Source of the DNA: Odontesthes bonariensis
Taxonomy: Eukaryota; Chordata; Actinopteri; Atheriniformes; Atherinopsidae
Reading direction: 5' to 3'
NCBI RefSeq assembly: GCF_027942865.1
Contig: NC_134515.1
Location: forward strand, 25,070,227 to 25,134,226
DNA: 64,000 nucleotides
The first letter of the stretch is position 1. Every line of letters begins with the position of its first letter. Shown here one piece after another: positions 40,083-50,920 of this stretch. Below the pieces are notes generated by a model that was given only the letters and a program-made list of their open reading frames with translations, was not told where the DNA came from and made no database searches. The translations under genes were made by a program, and so were the position numbers.

Positions 40083-42132
40083 CCCTCCTACCTCCTCAAA
40101 AAGTAATGTTTGAGTTTAACATAGTTGCAGAACGTAGACACGTTCCACTTTGCAATGTTTTTGGAGCCATTAGCTATAACCACATCCCTACCTTTTTCCA
40201 GAGAATGGTAAGTGTGTGATACGGCGTGTATTCGTAGCAATGCTTGAATGTTAATGTGTAAAATGTTGGCGTGAAAATTGTTAAATCACAGCAGAAAAAT
40301 CATCCGGATACTGTTCTTTAAATAGCAGCATGGATGTGAAGGTGCGAGGGAGCTTTCATTTGCTATTTTTTAAAGGAACCGTATTTGCTATTGTACTTTT
40401 GTCAATACATTTTAAAAGCACAATAGGCAACAGAATAACTGAGAATAGAACCCTTCTACAGGCTATTGGCCAACGCTGAATTTAAATTGTACTCTCGCCT
40501 AACCCTTCAAGTTGCAGAGAGCCGTAGGAAGTCTTGTATCTGTGGTGGAACAAATGCTGTGTCATCTTCCTCTTCCTTTGAGTGCTGTTTGAGCGACTGC
40601 TACTGGGTGTGTCTGCACTGTGGTATTGACAGATCTGGCCTTGTCACTTGTCTTTGTGTCAGAGAGGCTGTGGGAGACAGGAAGTCCACACCTACAGCAC
40701 GGGGACCGGACAGCGCAAAGTGACAACTTGCAGTTCTCAGGGCACCCTTTGGTTATGACTCAACCACAAAAAACACTTTTGTTTTGTGAGTGTTAACGAA
40801 GACAAACAAATGATGCTCAAGTAAAAATATACAATATATTTGAAGTATAAATTTGTACAGAATGCCGTGGACTTTTAGCTTTATATATGCCATACATTAG
40901 GGTCCAAATAGGGTCACTTCCATATCCTTCATGATCTACAGAAAATGTCCCCCATTACAACCACAAATTAATGCACATCTTTACAAAGATACCAAACAAA
41001 AACAGCCCTTGGGTGCACTTTAAGAGGCCGAGATGACTTACAGGTGCCTTGTAACAAAAAAAAAAAGTATTCCCTGAAAATGTCTCTTGCTGAGGTAAGA
41101 ACACACACATCGAACTCACTTCCTTTCACTTCCTCTCACGCATCAAACTCATTCATTTGTTCTGAGATGAGACTGGCAATAGAGAACAGCTAATTACACA
41201 TCCTGTCTCCTGTGACAGTGCCACAAAAAGGAGTAGCTGCAGGCTGAAGAGTGTCAGAGTAAGAAAATAAGGTGGACCATTCGTGCACACCTTTCAGCTG
41301 TGGGAATAGCCAGTCCTATAACATTTTACCTCAACGTGGTAACTGACTTTTACTGACAGTTCTGTACTAAGGAAAGGCCAAGGCCTCAGCAACAACGGGC
41401 AATGATGCAAAGGTTACAAAACAAGGTCCGTGGTGGAAACATAATCTCATGTAAATAATGCAGTTATAAGCAGTAGAATGTTCTGCAGGGGCTTTGTAAA
41501 TGAATATAACAAAACTATGATATTTAGCAGAAAATATCACAGTTCGAATACATACATAGCATTGCCCACTAAAGCTTGTACTTAATGACTATTAATGTTC
41601 AGATATTAGAGAGGGTATTCTGCGTAAGAGCACAAGAAAAAAAAAAAAAGCTCTCTGTGGTGACAGCAAAAAGCCATCAGGAGGAAAACTATACAACAAT
41701 TCAAGGTAGGATGAGTATAGTAGCTTATTTCCCTCAGCTACATTAACAAAACATCTCTGATTGGTCCTCAGAAAACATTCTGTCTGGCCAAAGACCATCA
41801 AGGCGGCAATATTCATAACCAATACAGAAAAAAAAAACATAGAAATATCCATTTTACAGCTGGTGAATTAACAAATAACAGTCATAATCCAAGATGTAAC
41901 AAAGAAGCTGTGAGATGTCACATGATCATTATCTAATGCCATGTGTGGTGGAAAGCAAAATTCTTCTTTGCGTTAAGATATTAAGGCATCGGGACGGGAG
42001 CTTGCTCTCTGTTCCTTTAACAGATCAGTTTAGTTCATTTTGGTGCAGAACACTGTGACTGACTTACTGCTTGTGTCAGCAACTTAGGCATCTGACAGGC
42101 TCAGAAAACCTAAGCGACACCACAGGAAACAA

Positions 42133-42165
42133 AAAAAGAGAGGGAGAGAGAGAGAGAGAGAGAAA
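42133..42165. repeat. (GA)n microsatellite just after dusp7 stop
   Basis: A purine run of mostly GA units lies about 20-50 bases past the stop codon, hence in the 3' UTR of dusp7 (as a CT run in the mRNA). Confidence 0.7.
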
Positions 42166-42184
42166 AAAGCTGTCTTATTGCTCC

Positions 42185-43869
42185 CTATGTGGACTCGAGA
42201 TGAAAAACATTGTGATTGGTCGGTGTGGTGAAACAGAGCGGCTGCTCGCTGGTGGAGCGGTTATCGCAGGGAGTGTGACGCCCCAGCGTCCTCTCAAAGT
42301 CCAAGAGCTGACCCATGAAGTTGAAGTTTGGCGAAATGTTGGATTTCTTCCTCTTGACGAGGTCATAAGCATCATTCAGGGAGAGGTTGAGTCTCTGCAT
42401 CAGGTAGGCCACCGTGACTGTGACCGAGCGGCTGATGCCGGCCAAGCAGTGGACCAGGATGCCGCACTGCTTCGATCGAGCCTCATCTGTAAGAAAAAGA
42501 AAAAAGTGTGAGAAGCCCACCCTTCAGATCGTTTCAAGCAATACTTTCCAGCATGACGATGCTAAAAGTTTCACTATAGTAGTCGGCGTGATTCTAGCTC
42601 TTGTTTGATGGAAAGAAGAAGAAAAAAAAAAAAAAACATCACCTTGTAAGCTAACTATAAAACAGTTGTCAACTTAAAACACCAGAATTGAACATAACCC
42701 CCCGGACAGCGGAAACAACATTTCCTTCCTCAAACCACCCCCGAACCTGTCAAGAAACTCGTTCATGTCACACAACCCAGCAACCACCAAACAAACAAGA
42801 GTATGGCTGCGGTTTCAGATGCAGCCATACTCTTGTTCAAAAGCAAAACTTAAACACCATGCTGTAACGCTGCCAAACGAAACGACAAATAAAAGTCGTG
42901 TTCCTTCATAAGGTTTTACAAGCTGTTGCTCTGAATAGAAAAAAATAATGCGTCGGCATCGTGCCAACACGGAGCTTTGGCCTCTCGTCTCCAAACCTAT
43001 ACACATATCTCAAAGACACACATGTTTGTTGGTGAACTGTTGTGTGATCCCTCACTGTCAAATTATTAGTAAAACTGATAGATTGGTCAATTATTTAACT
43101 CACACTTCACCTTCAAACATATGAACAAAAAGAAGCACATTCCACTTGGACTTACAAAGTTTGAATTCACATCACTGTCCTTGTGGAAAGGCATGCACAC
43201 AATAAAAAGAAACAACAACATCTCATCTGTTAATGGCGTATGTTCACCTAGGCCAGATGTTGATTTACTCACCAATAAATGATATTGCCTCTGGAAAGAA
43301 CTGGGACAGGTTCTGACTCCAGTGGTCCGAAATAGGGATCTGTTTGTACCTGAAGTGGCCGTCGTGCTCAAACATGTTGGGGAGATTGGGTGTGACATTC
43401 AGGATGTAGGTGATGTTGTACTGTCCCAGCACATCTAGGTTGGTGGAGTCTTTGGCGCAGCCTAGGAAAAGGTAGGGTAGGATTTGAACAGGGAAGTCAG
43501 GCTGATAGCTTGGGACAGGGCTCTCCTCGGACTCCGTGGCACTGCCGGGCTCTCGATCCGACTCCCCGTCGGAGCAATCCGAGCTGATCCGGAGATTCCC
43601 AAAACCAAGAACGGACATGGGAGGAGAGGAGCTGGGACAGGAGCTGTCCAGGAGGGTCTCGCAGTGCTCTGGGTACTCTGTGTGGAACTTTACAAAACCG
43701 CCTGGAAAACAGCCAAAACCCAACAATGTGTTAACAAATCACATATAAACGTTTACATGATCACCTTTTAAGGGGGACAACTACAGAATTGTTTAATTTA
43801 ATAGTATTGTAACAGCAAAAACATGGCAAGTATTGAGGCTGAACTGTACGCCCCCCCCCCTCACTCACT

Positions 43870-43917
<48 letters not shown>

Positions 43918-44812
43918 TACACACAACAAGATCATTCATGAAATGCATGTCTGTTCCTGCTGGAGCAAAACATGCCGCAGCCATTTTGGAATTTTAATTG
44001 AGAATCTCAGTAGTGACACAAACTTTTTGAACAGCCTTCAAACCGTAACTCCGCAGCATGGGATAAAACCTGAGCTCATAAGTAAGCAAGTGCAGCTCAA
44101 TAATGATTTAAAAATTTTAAAAAAAGTATAAACAGAGTTTTAATTTAACGTCCAAAAGTTGACATTGGTACCTGCAAAACCCACTCCCGGGGAAAGTCAG
44201 CTTCAAACGTACAGCTTCTGTACCGTTCAAGTCGAGTCATTTAAACTTTATTTAAATTTTTTTTTTGTAATGACACCAAATGTGGTATCAATGCGCCAAA
44301 ACTCCTTTGGCGTGAAACGTGCCAACAAGAACATTCATAAGCTACCTATCCATTGTTATACACCCCATACAACCAATCTTCCAAACGTAGTTTCATTGTA
44401 TTTCGTTGTTTCTTCGAATACATTAAGAGGAAAGCACGTTACCTTCCAGATAGTACGCTTTACAGCCGTCTTCCCATAGTTTCTGAAGAAGTAGAAACAA
44501 AACCGACGCCGGGGCTCCACTGTCCGGCCAGCCCGCGGTGCTCTCATCGTACAGGACAACCGTGTCCGTCTTGCAACGTCGTAAAAACTTCTCCTTGTCC
44601 TCTTTTTTGGAAATGATAGTCTGAATGGGTATGTTGCCCTTTTTGAACCTTCGGAGCATCAGCCCCGTCATGCCCAGATTTATGGCTGTCTCTATGTGGG
44701 ATGATTCATGAAGCTCATGCGAACGGCAGTCCAGCAGGAGCAGAGAAGTGCCCCCAGACTCTAACTCGAGTTGCAGCCATTCCACGCTTTTACTCGGCGT
44801 CAGATTAGACAT
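42185..44812 (-). CDS. dusp7: dual-specificity MAP kinase phosphatase 7
   Basis: Cytoplasmic ERK-selective phosphatase that removes phosphate from both the Thr and Tyr of activated ERK1/2. Three exons read right to left: 44812-44443, 43701-43273, 42486-42185, giving 366 residues. The N-terminal rhodanese/CH2 domain includes [20 protein letters not shown] and the ERK-docking motif LRRFKKG (Arg54-Lys58). The catalytic domain has the general-acid Asp249 (ISDHW) and the signature HCLAGISRS with Cys280 and Arg286. The C-terminus ends [15 protein letters not shown]. The linker [20 protein letters not shown] and the C-terminus favour DUSP7 over DUSP6. The human protein has a longer low-complexity N-terminus, which is absent here. 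A second in-frame ATG at 44839 would add nine residues; MSNLTPSKS was preferred as closer to the family. Exon 1 is CpG-rich. Intron 1 holds a (CA)n tract and intron 2 a 17-bp perfect hairpin. Confidence 0.95.
43850..43916. repeat. poly-C and (CA)n microsatellite in dusp7 intron 1
   Basis: A run of about ten C is followed by 'tcactcactctc' and roughly twenty CA units. Simple-sequence tract. Confidence 0.85.
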
Positions 44813-45161
44813 ATCGTACTCATACCACGCCACATGCAAGCGTAAACAGTTAGTCCATCAAGCGACGACAACAAGCCACATTTCAGCCGACCCAGAGGAG
44901 AAGAGTTAAATGTTGCCCCGCCAGCGCATGGCGATTCTGCTTGAGCGAAGAGATTTCCCCTTTTTCCTCCTGTCTCTTTCCATCAGTCAGTGAGTGCGAC
45001 CTGTCCGAGAGAGCCGAGGATTCACCGGAGACCCATCGATAACTTTGATTGAAATGTTTATGTTCAGTGGCCGGTGATCTCCCCCGTCAACTCCAACGTT
45101 TTTCACATCGTACCAGGGTCCAACGTACACATTCTCGGTTTACCATTCCGACGCACGGGAG

Positions 45162-45172
45162 CCTTTTATTTA
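45162..45172 (-). promoter_or_regulatory. possible TATA-like box of dusp7
   Basis: On the minus strand AAATAAAAGGC lies about 350 bases upstream of the start codon, at the edge of the CpG-rich 5' region (about 44.5-45.15 kb). It would put the start site near 45135. Tentative. Confidence 0.3.
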
Positions 45173-48100
45173 GTTGACAGAAGAGCAACTCAAGAGGGAG
45201 GAGTTTGATCCGATTTAAAGTCACAGCAGAAAAATTTGAACAAAGTTTACTGGGTCCCAGTGAAGTCTGAACTCACCAGAACTGGAGGATGTTTGTTGCA
45301 CTGCGACTGGGGTTCATTGCGACTTTTAGGGGGATTGTTGTCACATCTGACTCCCAAATGTTTTCATTTCCCACCGAAATATTCCATTAAGAACCTCTAT
45401 TCTACAATGACAGGGAGGTTTACACTGTTACATTTGGAAGGATAAGTTACACAGCTGAGGGTTGGAATTGCATGTGCCCATGTAATAATGCATTATTACG
45501 GGAATGTTTGTTAAACAGCAAAACTCCCCAGGGTTTGTGTGGAATTTTCTTGAGCACTTTCATTATGAAAAGGGGAATTTTCTCCATTTTAGTGGGCTGT
45601 GTCAGGCCACACAAGATGCAGATACAGAATTGTTAAAGTCCTCGCAGAGTTTCTTTTTTTTCTTTTTTCCCCTTTTTTTATGGTGTCATGGTGTCGGTGT
45701 GTTCTCTGACAACCTGAGTAGGTACAACAAACACCCGGAACGTGTAAAAGCGTAAGTTGGTCCACAGTTTACCACTTTGATAAAAAAAAAAAAAGGAAAT
45801 TTCAAAACCATGACTCCGGGTTACACAATAGATATATGCATACGTCTGTCTTTTATAATTGTGACATCCTTATGTTCTGCATTTCATAAAACTGTCAACT
45901 ACAGTGACTACATTTCCAAGGCTCCCAAAGCATCTTCACTTTCCTTTAAACATTTTTTTTTTTTTACATTTTACATGAACTGAAACTGTCACAAACGTGG
46001 CATTGCGCAACTAAAGTTGTTAAAAAAAAAAGCTTATTGATCAAGATATTGATTGATATAAAGCTATTTCAAAATTTCTGCACCTTTACTGTGACTCTGC
46101 TGTGGTTTTGATATCTGGTCAAATGTACATTAGCCGTTTGCTCTGAGACTGGGGCTGCTCCATTTTGTGGTTATGTCATCCATTAAGTGTACAGAGGCTT
46201 TTCATCACTATGCAGGTCTTTCTTTATTCTTGTTTTTTTTATTTTTTGTCACATTTTGATCATCTTGTACAACACACAAGACGGTCACGTATGTTAAATA
46301 TGGGTCATTTTGTGCAACTGTGTAGCTATTTTGACACTTTTATGGTCCTTTTGTATTTCTTTATTTTGGTTAATATTTTTCCTTTGTGATGATTTTGTAT
46401 ATTTTTTCTATGCGTCTTATTTTAGTGTGCTTATTACATTTTCTGGGATAAGGCCACAGCCCCATGGCTGCTTTGAACCTGGTTCAGTTATCTGTCCGTG
46501 ACTGTAAACCTCTTTGAGCATATTGTTTAATATCGAAATGCAAATTCTCTGATAATGACGATTCTCAAATCAAATAAAATCACTAAAACACATGTGGGGC
46601 AAATCTGGAAGATACAATCTCCACCATCCATCATTCAGGGTGAGGTGTTAGATCGTTGTGCGTGTTGTTACAGAATGTTTCACTATGGGAGGATGTCATT
46701 TTTCATCACAATAACCTTATCGGATTGGACTCACCCCTGAAACTGCTCTCTTCCTCAATTTTCAGGTTATTTCTAAGGTGAAGTCTATAAAGGAAGCTCT
46801 CTCTCGCTCCAAAATAAGTTGGATTTTCTTTCTTTGATATAAGCACATGATTTTCATGGTTCATTGATGACATGCACAATGATGCAGGAGAATGGTGAAC
46901 AAGGAGAATTAAGAGAGTGACAGGGAAAGAGTAACAGTGAGGTGCTTGAAGTGGGAATCCAGCCGTGCAGCTCATCTGTGGGCCCACGTGAGAGGGGGGA
47001 GACACAGATGTGTAGGGCATCTGGATTAACCCTGAATGACGAATGGAGCTCGATCTTCACAGACGAGCCCTCTCAGCCATTATTTGATGACAGGACAACA
47101 GGCACCACATCACCACACTACACTTCACCACCATTTTAGCACATTCCCGCAACAGACAACCTCCACACAATTACCAAGGGTTTAAGAAACAACATACACA
47201 CACACACACACACGCACACACACGTGTACACACTGCCCCCGGATTGTTACTCCTGTTGAAGTCTCCTCCAGGAAGCGTAGGGGTGTTGGACCGGTCCTCA
47301 AACTTTCTGTCATAAGGAGCTTAGAAGCCCACATGTTTTAAAAGAAAGAAAGAAAGAAAAGCGATAAGAGATGGAAATGTTGTGTAACAATGAGATAAAA
47401 CAGTGATCAAATAAAATTTCCACACCACATTACAGCCTTTTGTGCTTTTTTTTTTTTTTTTACTAGATTTAATGGACAAAAAGGGCAAATTCTGGTTGAA
47501 GTGAAAGGTACACCTTTTCTTTATTAAAATACTCCAGGCGGATAGAGCTGCCGTGTAGGACCATCTCAAACATTTCAGACTAAATCTGTCCAAATATATG
47601 AACGACACTCACGATTGAATGACTGACTGCTTCTCTTCCATCAACACTTTAGTTACACAATTAGCTTAAAGAAATGAGCTCATACTAACTCTCCCAGACT
47701 GAAGAGAGAAAACATAGTTGCTTTTCAAAGGCCCAGGATCAGGTCAACTGCTGCTTTGAGGGCTTTCTCGCATGTGTGGCACATACACAAACACACTCCT
47801 GTCATGTGCAGATGCATAGTGGGATGAATTAAGAGTTGAGACAGATGGGAGGAGACCATCCGCTTCATTGATGTTTCCCAGCATGTGGGGGTAATATGTA
47901 TATATATATATAGCTAATCTTAATAGACTACAGACATAGACATAGACTACAGCACAGATAGTGTATAACATGAATAACAATATTCAAATAAAATGATTAG
48001 TCAGTTACATTACAGGAATAACCTGTTTTTTTCTGTACATATTGTCTCTAAAGATTAATATCCTATTTGGCATGTCTGCTACACTGAAATATGTTGTGAG

Positions 48101-48419
48101 GTACAACAGAGTGCGTCTGCTGCAGTTTAATAACAACCAAAGTGGTCCTCCACATTATCAAGATAAGAAACACAATATCCTGATACCCTCTAGTGGTTCA
48201 TGAAAAAAGCTGCTACACTAGTTATGAGTCATCAGCACAGGAAGGAGATGTCTGATGTCATGGCCTCACAGCTGCAAATGGAGGGCCCAGTATGCCTCCA
48301 TGTGGCCGATCCTTGTATGCTACAAAACACATTTTATGAATGAAAAGCCAGATGACCACAAATCTGCCCATAAGCTGTTTATACGCACAGAAGAACATTA
48401 GATTTATGTTTGATACTAT

Positions 48420-48965
48420 CTATCCATCCATCCATTTTCCATACCCGCTGAATCCGTCGGTCGGGTCACGAAGGGGCTGGAGCCTATCCCAGCAATCATC
48501 GGGCGAAAGGTGGGGTATCTTTTAATTTATATGGACTGTTTCTTGTTTTTAAATTCATTTAAATTATTTTATTTGTTTCTCTTTATATTCTTTTATGTAT
48601 TTTTAATGCTTCTTCCACTCCCTGCTGCAATGCTTTTATTTGATGTAATGCACTTTGAATTGTTTCGTACATGAAATGTGCTATACAAATAAATTTGATT
48701 TGATAGACCCTGGACAGGCTGCCAGTCCATCACAGGGCCACACAACCACACACTCACTCCTCAGGACAATTTTAGAAACACCAATTAATCTAACATGTAT
48801 GTTTTTGGACAGTGGGAGGCAGCTGGTGTACCCGGAGAGAACCCACGCATATACGAGGGAGAACATGCCCACTCCACACAGAAAGGCCCCAGCTGGGAGT
48901 TGAACCTGGAACCTTCTTGCTATGAGGCAATGGTGCTAACCACCACACCACCGTGCAGCCCATGT
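48420..48965 (-). repeat. tRNA-headed SINE-like repeat, interrupted by a LINE tail
   Basis: Read on the minus strand it starts at about 48960 with GGTGTGGTGGTTAGCACC, then a B-box-like GGTTCAACTCC (48906-48896), and then 'cctttctgtgtggagtggg'. It ends with 'aatggatggatggatag' at 48421-48437. The stretch 48518-48705 is foreign (see the LINE tail). Joined across it, the repeat is continuous ('aaggtggggt' / 'agaccctggacagg'). Confidence 0.65.
48518..48705 (+). mobile_element. LINE 3'-tail insertion inside the SINE-like repeat
   Basis: About 188 bp, with 'ccactccctgctgcaatgct', 'gcactttgaattgttt' and 'tgctatacaaataaattt', then the short tail gatttgat. It closely matches the reverse complement of 20355-20500, so both come from one LINE family. 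5' truncation is extreme, as is usual for target-primed insertion. Confidence 0.65.
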
Positions 48966-49384
48966 TTGATACTATTTGTTGCTATATCGGTTTTAAAGAG
49001 AAATCAGGTTAACAGAAATACAAACAGGATTGTCTACTTTCAGGTGTGAGACGGGGTCAAATAAAACTGCTCATGATACTTACTTGTTGATGTTATCTCG
49101 GAATCTGAGTGACTTAAAATGAGTTTTGCAAAACCACCTTAGACCTAAGTCACAAACCTCTTCATCAACTTGCAACTGTCTACTATAAAAAGGAACCGGT
49201 GGCACATTCCATAACGTGTTGTAACCCTTAAAAGATGTAATCTCTTTCCTGGGAGTGCTGTGTGTCACGAAATAGTTAAGTCATAAGAGCAGTATGTGCA
49301 GCACATTTATTGTAAGATAGCTACTTTTACTTCTGTTGTATGCCTTTTCATTTATTTATTTCAAATCATTTCCTCTGTACAGCA

Positions 49385-49440
49385 CCTCTTCTCATTGGTT
49401 ATTTTTTAAAGTGCTTTATAAACAGTTGGATTGGATTGGA
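49385..49440 (+). repeat. LINE 3'-tail fragment
   Basis: 'aaagtgctttataaacagtt' followed by ggattggattgga is the usual end of an L2-like LINE with its short tail repeat. Nothing else of the element is visible. Confidence 0.45.
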
Positions 49441-50129
49441 TGAAAATGCGAGAACTCAAAGAGACATGGCTGCACAGTACTGGCGATTTAGTAATGCGAG
49501 TTTACTTCTTGTGAGAACTTTGGGGCTGTCCGACTGATTCATTGCAAATCTGAGACTAAATCAACCACCAAATTGCTCGGATTTTATAAACGTATCAAGG
49601 TCTGTGTTAGCTCAATCATCTGAACAAGCAGGAAACATAATTGTTAGATACCATAGTGACGGAGGGGGGTATAAGATCATGAGCAGGCAGTTTAACATGA
49701 TCTCGCTACAGTTGTAGCTGTAGGGAAGAAAATAAGAAGAAGTCACACGGAATACGCTGCTCCCTCAATCTTGCATTGAAAGTCTACAAGTACATATTTC
49801 TGTTTGTGCTTAGGCACATGGATCATTAGTGGTCGGCGTTTTTTTCTGTGAAGAGTAAGGACATTCTTTATACATTTTATCAAAGGAGAAATCATTGCAA
49901 CAATGAAATTGCCCCAAAGAACATAAATAAAGCCTAACAAACACTGGAAGCACGTTTTCTGGTAAAAATAAAACAAAATAGATTTGAGATCCAGCAAGTC
50001 TGGCACAGAGTGAGCTCGTACAACAACAGCAACTGCAAAGTGGCCCACAATGGCAAAAGTGTGCAGATGGAGATGTGGCTGCATGAGAACGCTGTGTGAA
50101 GCAGAGTTTGTTTCCCCAAATACTGAATG

Positions 50130-50345
50130 AAGAGATGGCTCACAGTCTCAAGAGGGTTGGCAGGAGAGGAATATTCCAACATAACAGTGACATTAAACAC
50201 ATTCTAAAAATAAGATAATTTAAAACAAAAAAAAAGAAGAAGAAATCTCCATGTCAAGTACGTCAGCTGACTTTGATCCAATAGAACACTTCTGCATTGA
50301 AGTGGGAAGTAAAACCCAACTATCTGTTGCTATTTTTGAAGCACT
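50130..50345 (+). pseudogene. Tc1/mariner-type transposase relic
   Basis: In shifting plus-strand frames: AHSLKRVGRRGIFQHNSDIK, then KHILKIR, a lysine run, and finally SADFDPIEHFC. This is the order of the third part of Tc1-type DDE transposases (FQ-DN-PKHTSK ... SADLNPIEHLW), with the aspartate of DN lost. Strongly decayed. Confidence 0.5.
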
Positions 50346-50394
50346 ACTGTGTCCTTCAGCACCAGTGTTGTGAAGTCGTGCTCATCTGGTAGGT

Positions 50395-50500
50395 GGTTCT
50401 TCAGTTAGCAATTACCCTAACACGTATCTCTGTGGTCTGTGGGAGGAAGCCAAAGCAAAGACCCCACAGACACAGTGAGATCATGCAAACTTGAAACAGT
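50395..50500 (-). repeat. fragment of the tRNA-headed repeat
   Basis: 'caattaccctaacacgtat', 'gtgggaggaagccaaagcaa' and 'atcatgcaaactt' follow the middle part of the repeat seen at 48420-48965. Diverged. Confidence 0.5.
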
Positions 50501-50651
50501 CGAGTCGAGGCAGCAAAAAACGAATAAGCAAATGAAACAAAACGTAAAAGAATACAAATATATTTTTGAATTGAAGGACAAAGTTGTGACTGTTTAACAC
50601 ATTAATGAACAAGACCATGAGCCCAGTGTTTTGATTCTTCTTTGTTCGTCT

Positions 50652-50661
50652 TTTATTTATT
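50652..50661 (-). terminator. poly(A) signal(s) of alas1
   Basis: Two overlapping AATAAA hexamers on the minus strand, about 260-270 bases after the alas1 stop codon. First canonical signal downstream. Confidence 0.5.
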
Positions 50662-50920
50662 GATTTGAAGCCTTTCAAAAGTTTAGCTAAAGTGTGACAT
50701 AATCATTGTCACTTGTGACGGTTTACACAACTTCTGTGAAGATAATTATGTGATGAGACCTAATAAGTGTTGGCTCGGTACTTCACACAAGCAACAATGA
50801 ATCAATTTATAGTGAAAATCTAACACTTTTACCACATACATAACCTTTGACCTGTGGGGATATACATAGTTTAAATAAAATAAATAGTATAAATATGAGT
50901 GGGATTTGGTGTTCGACATG

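Larger units (their letters stand above)
34086..42184. other. intergenic interval between tnnc1 and dusp7
   Basis: No gene recognised. Contents seen are a tRNA-like relic (40021-40082), a G run at 38695-38707 and small A/T tracts. The part next to dusp7 (about 40.8-42.18 kb) probably includes its 3' UTR, but I found no clear AATAAA on the minus strand there. A frame at 36617-36489 (minus) looks like a terminal exon but has no recognisable relative. Confidence 0.45.
45200..50600. other. gene-poor interval between dusp7 and alas1
   Basis: No exon recognised. Named contents are a (CA)n tract (47193-47223), a repeat nest at 48420-48965, a LINE 3' tail at about 49385-49440, a Tc1-like transposase relic at 50130-50345 and a fragment of the tRNA-headed repeat at 50395-50500. 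Confidence 0.5.
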
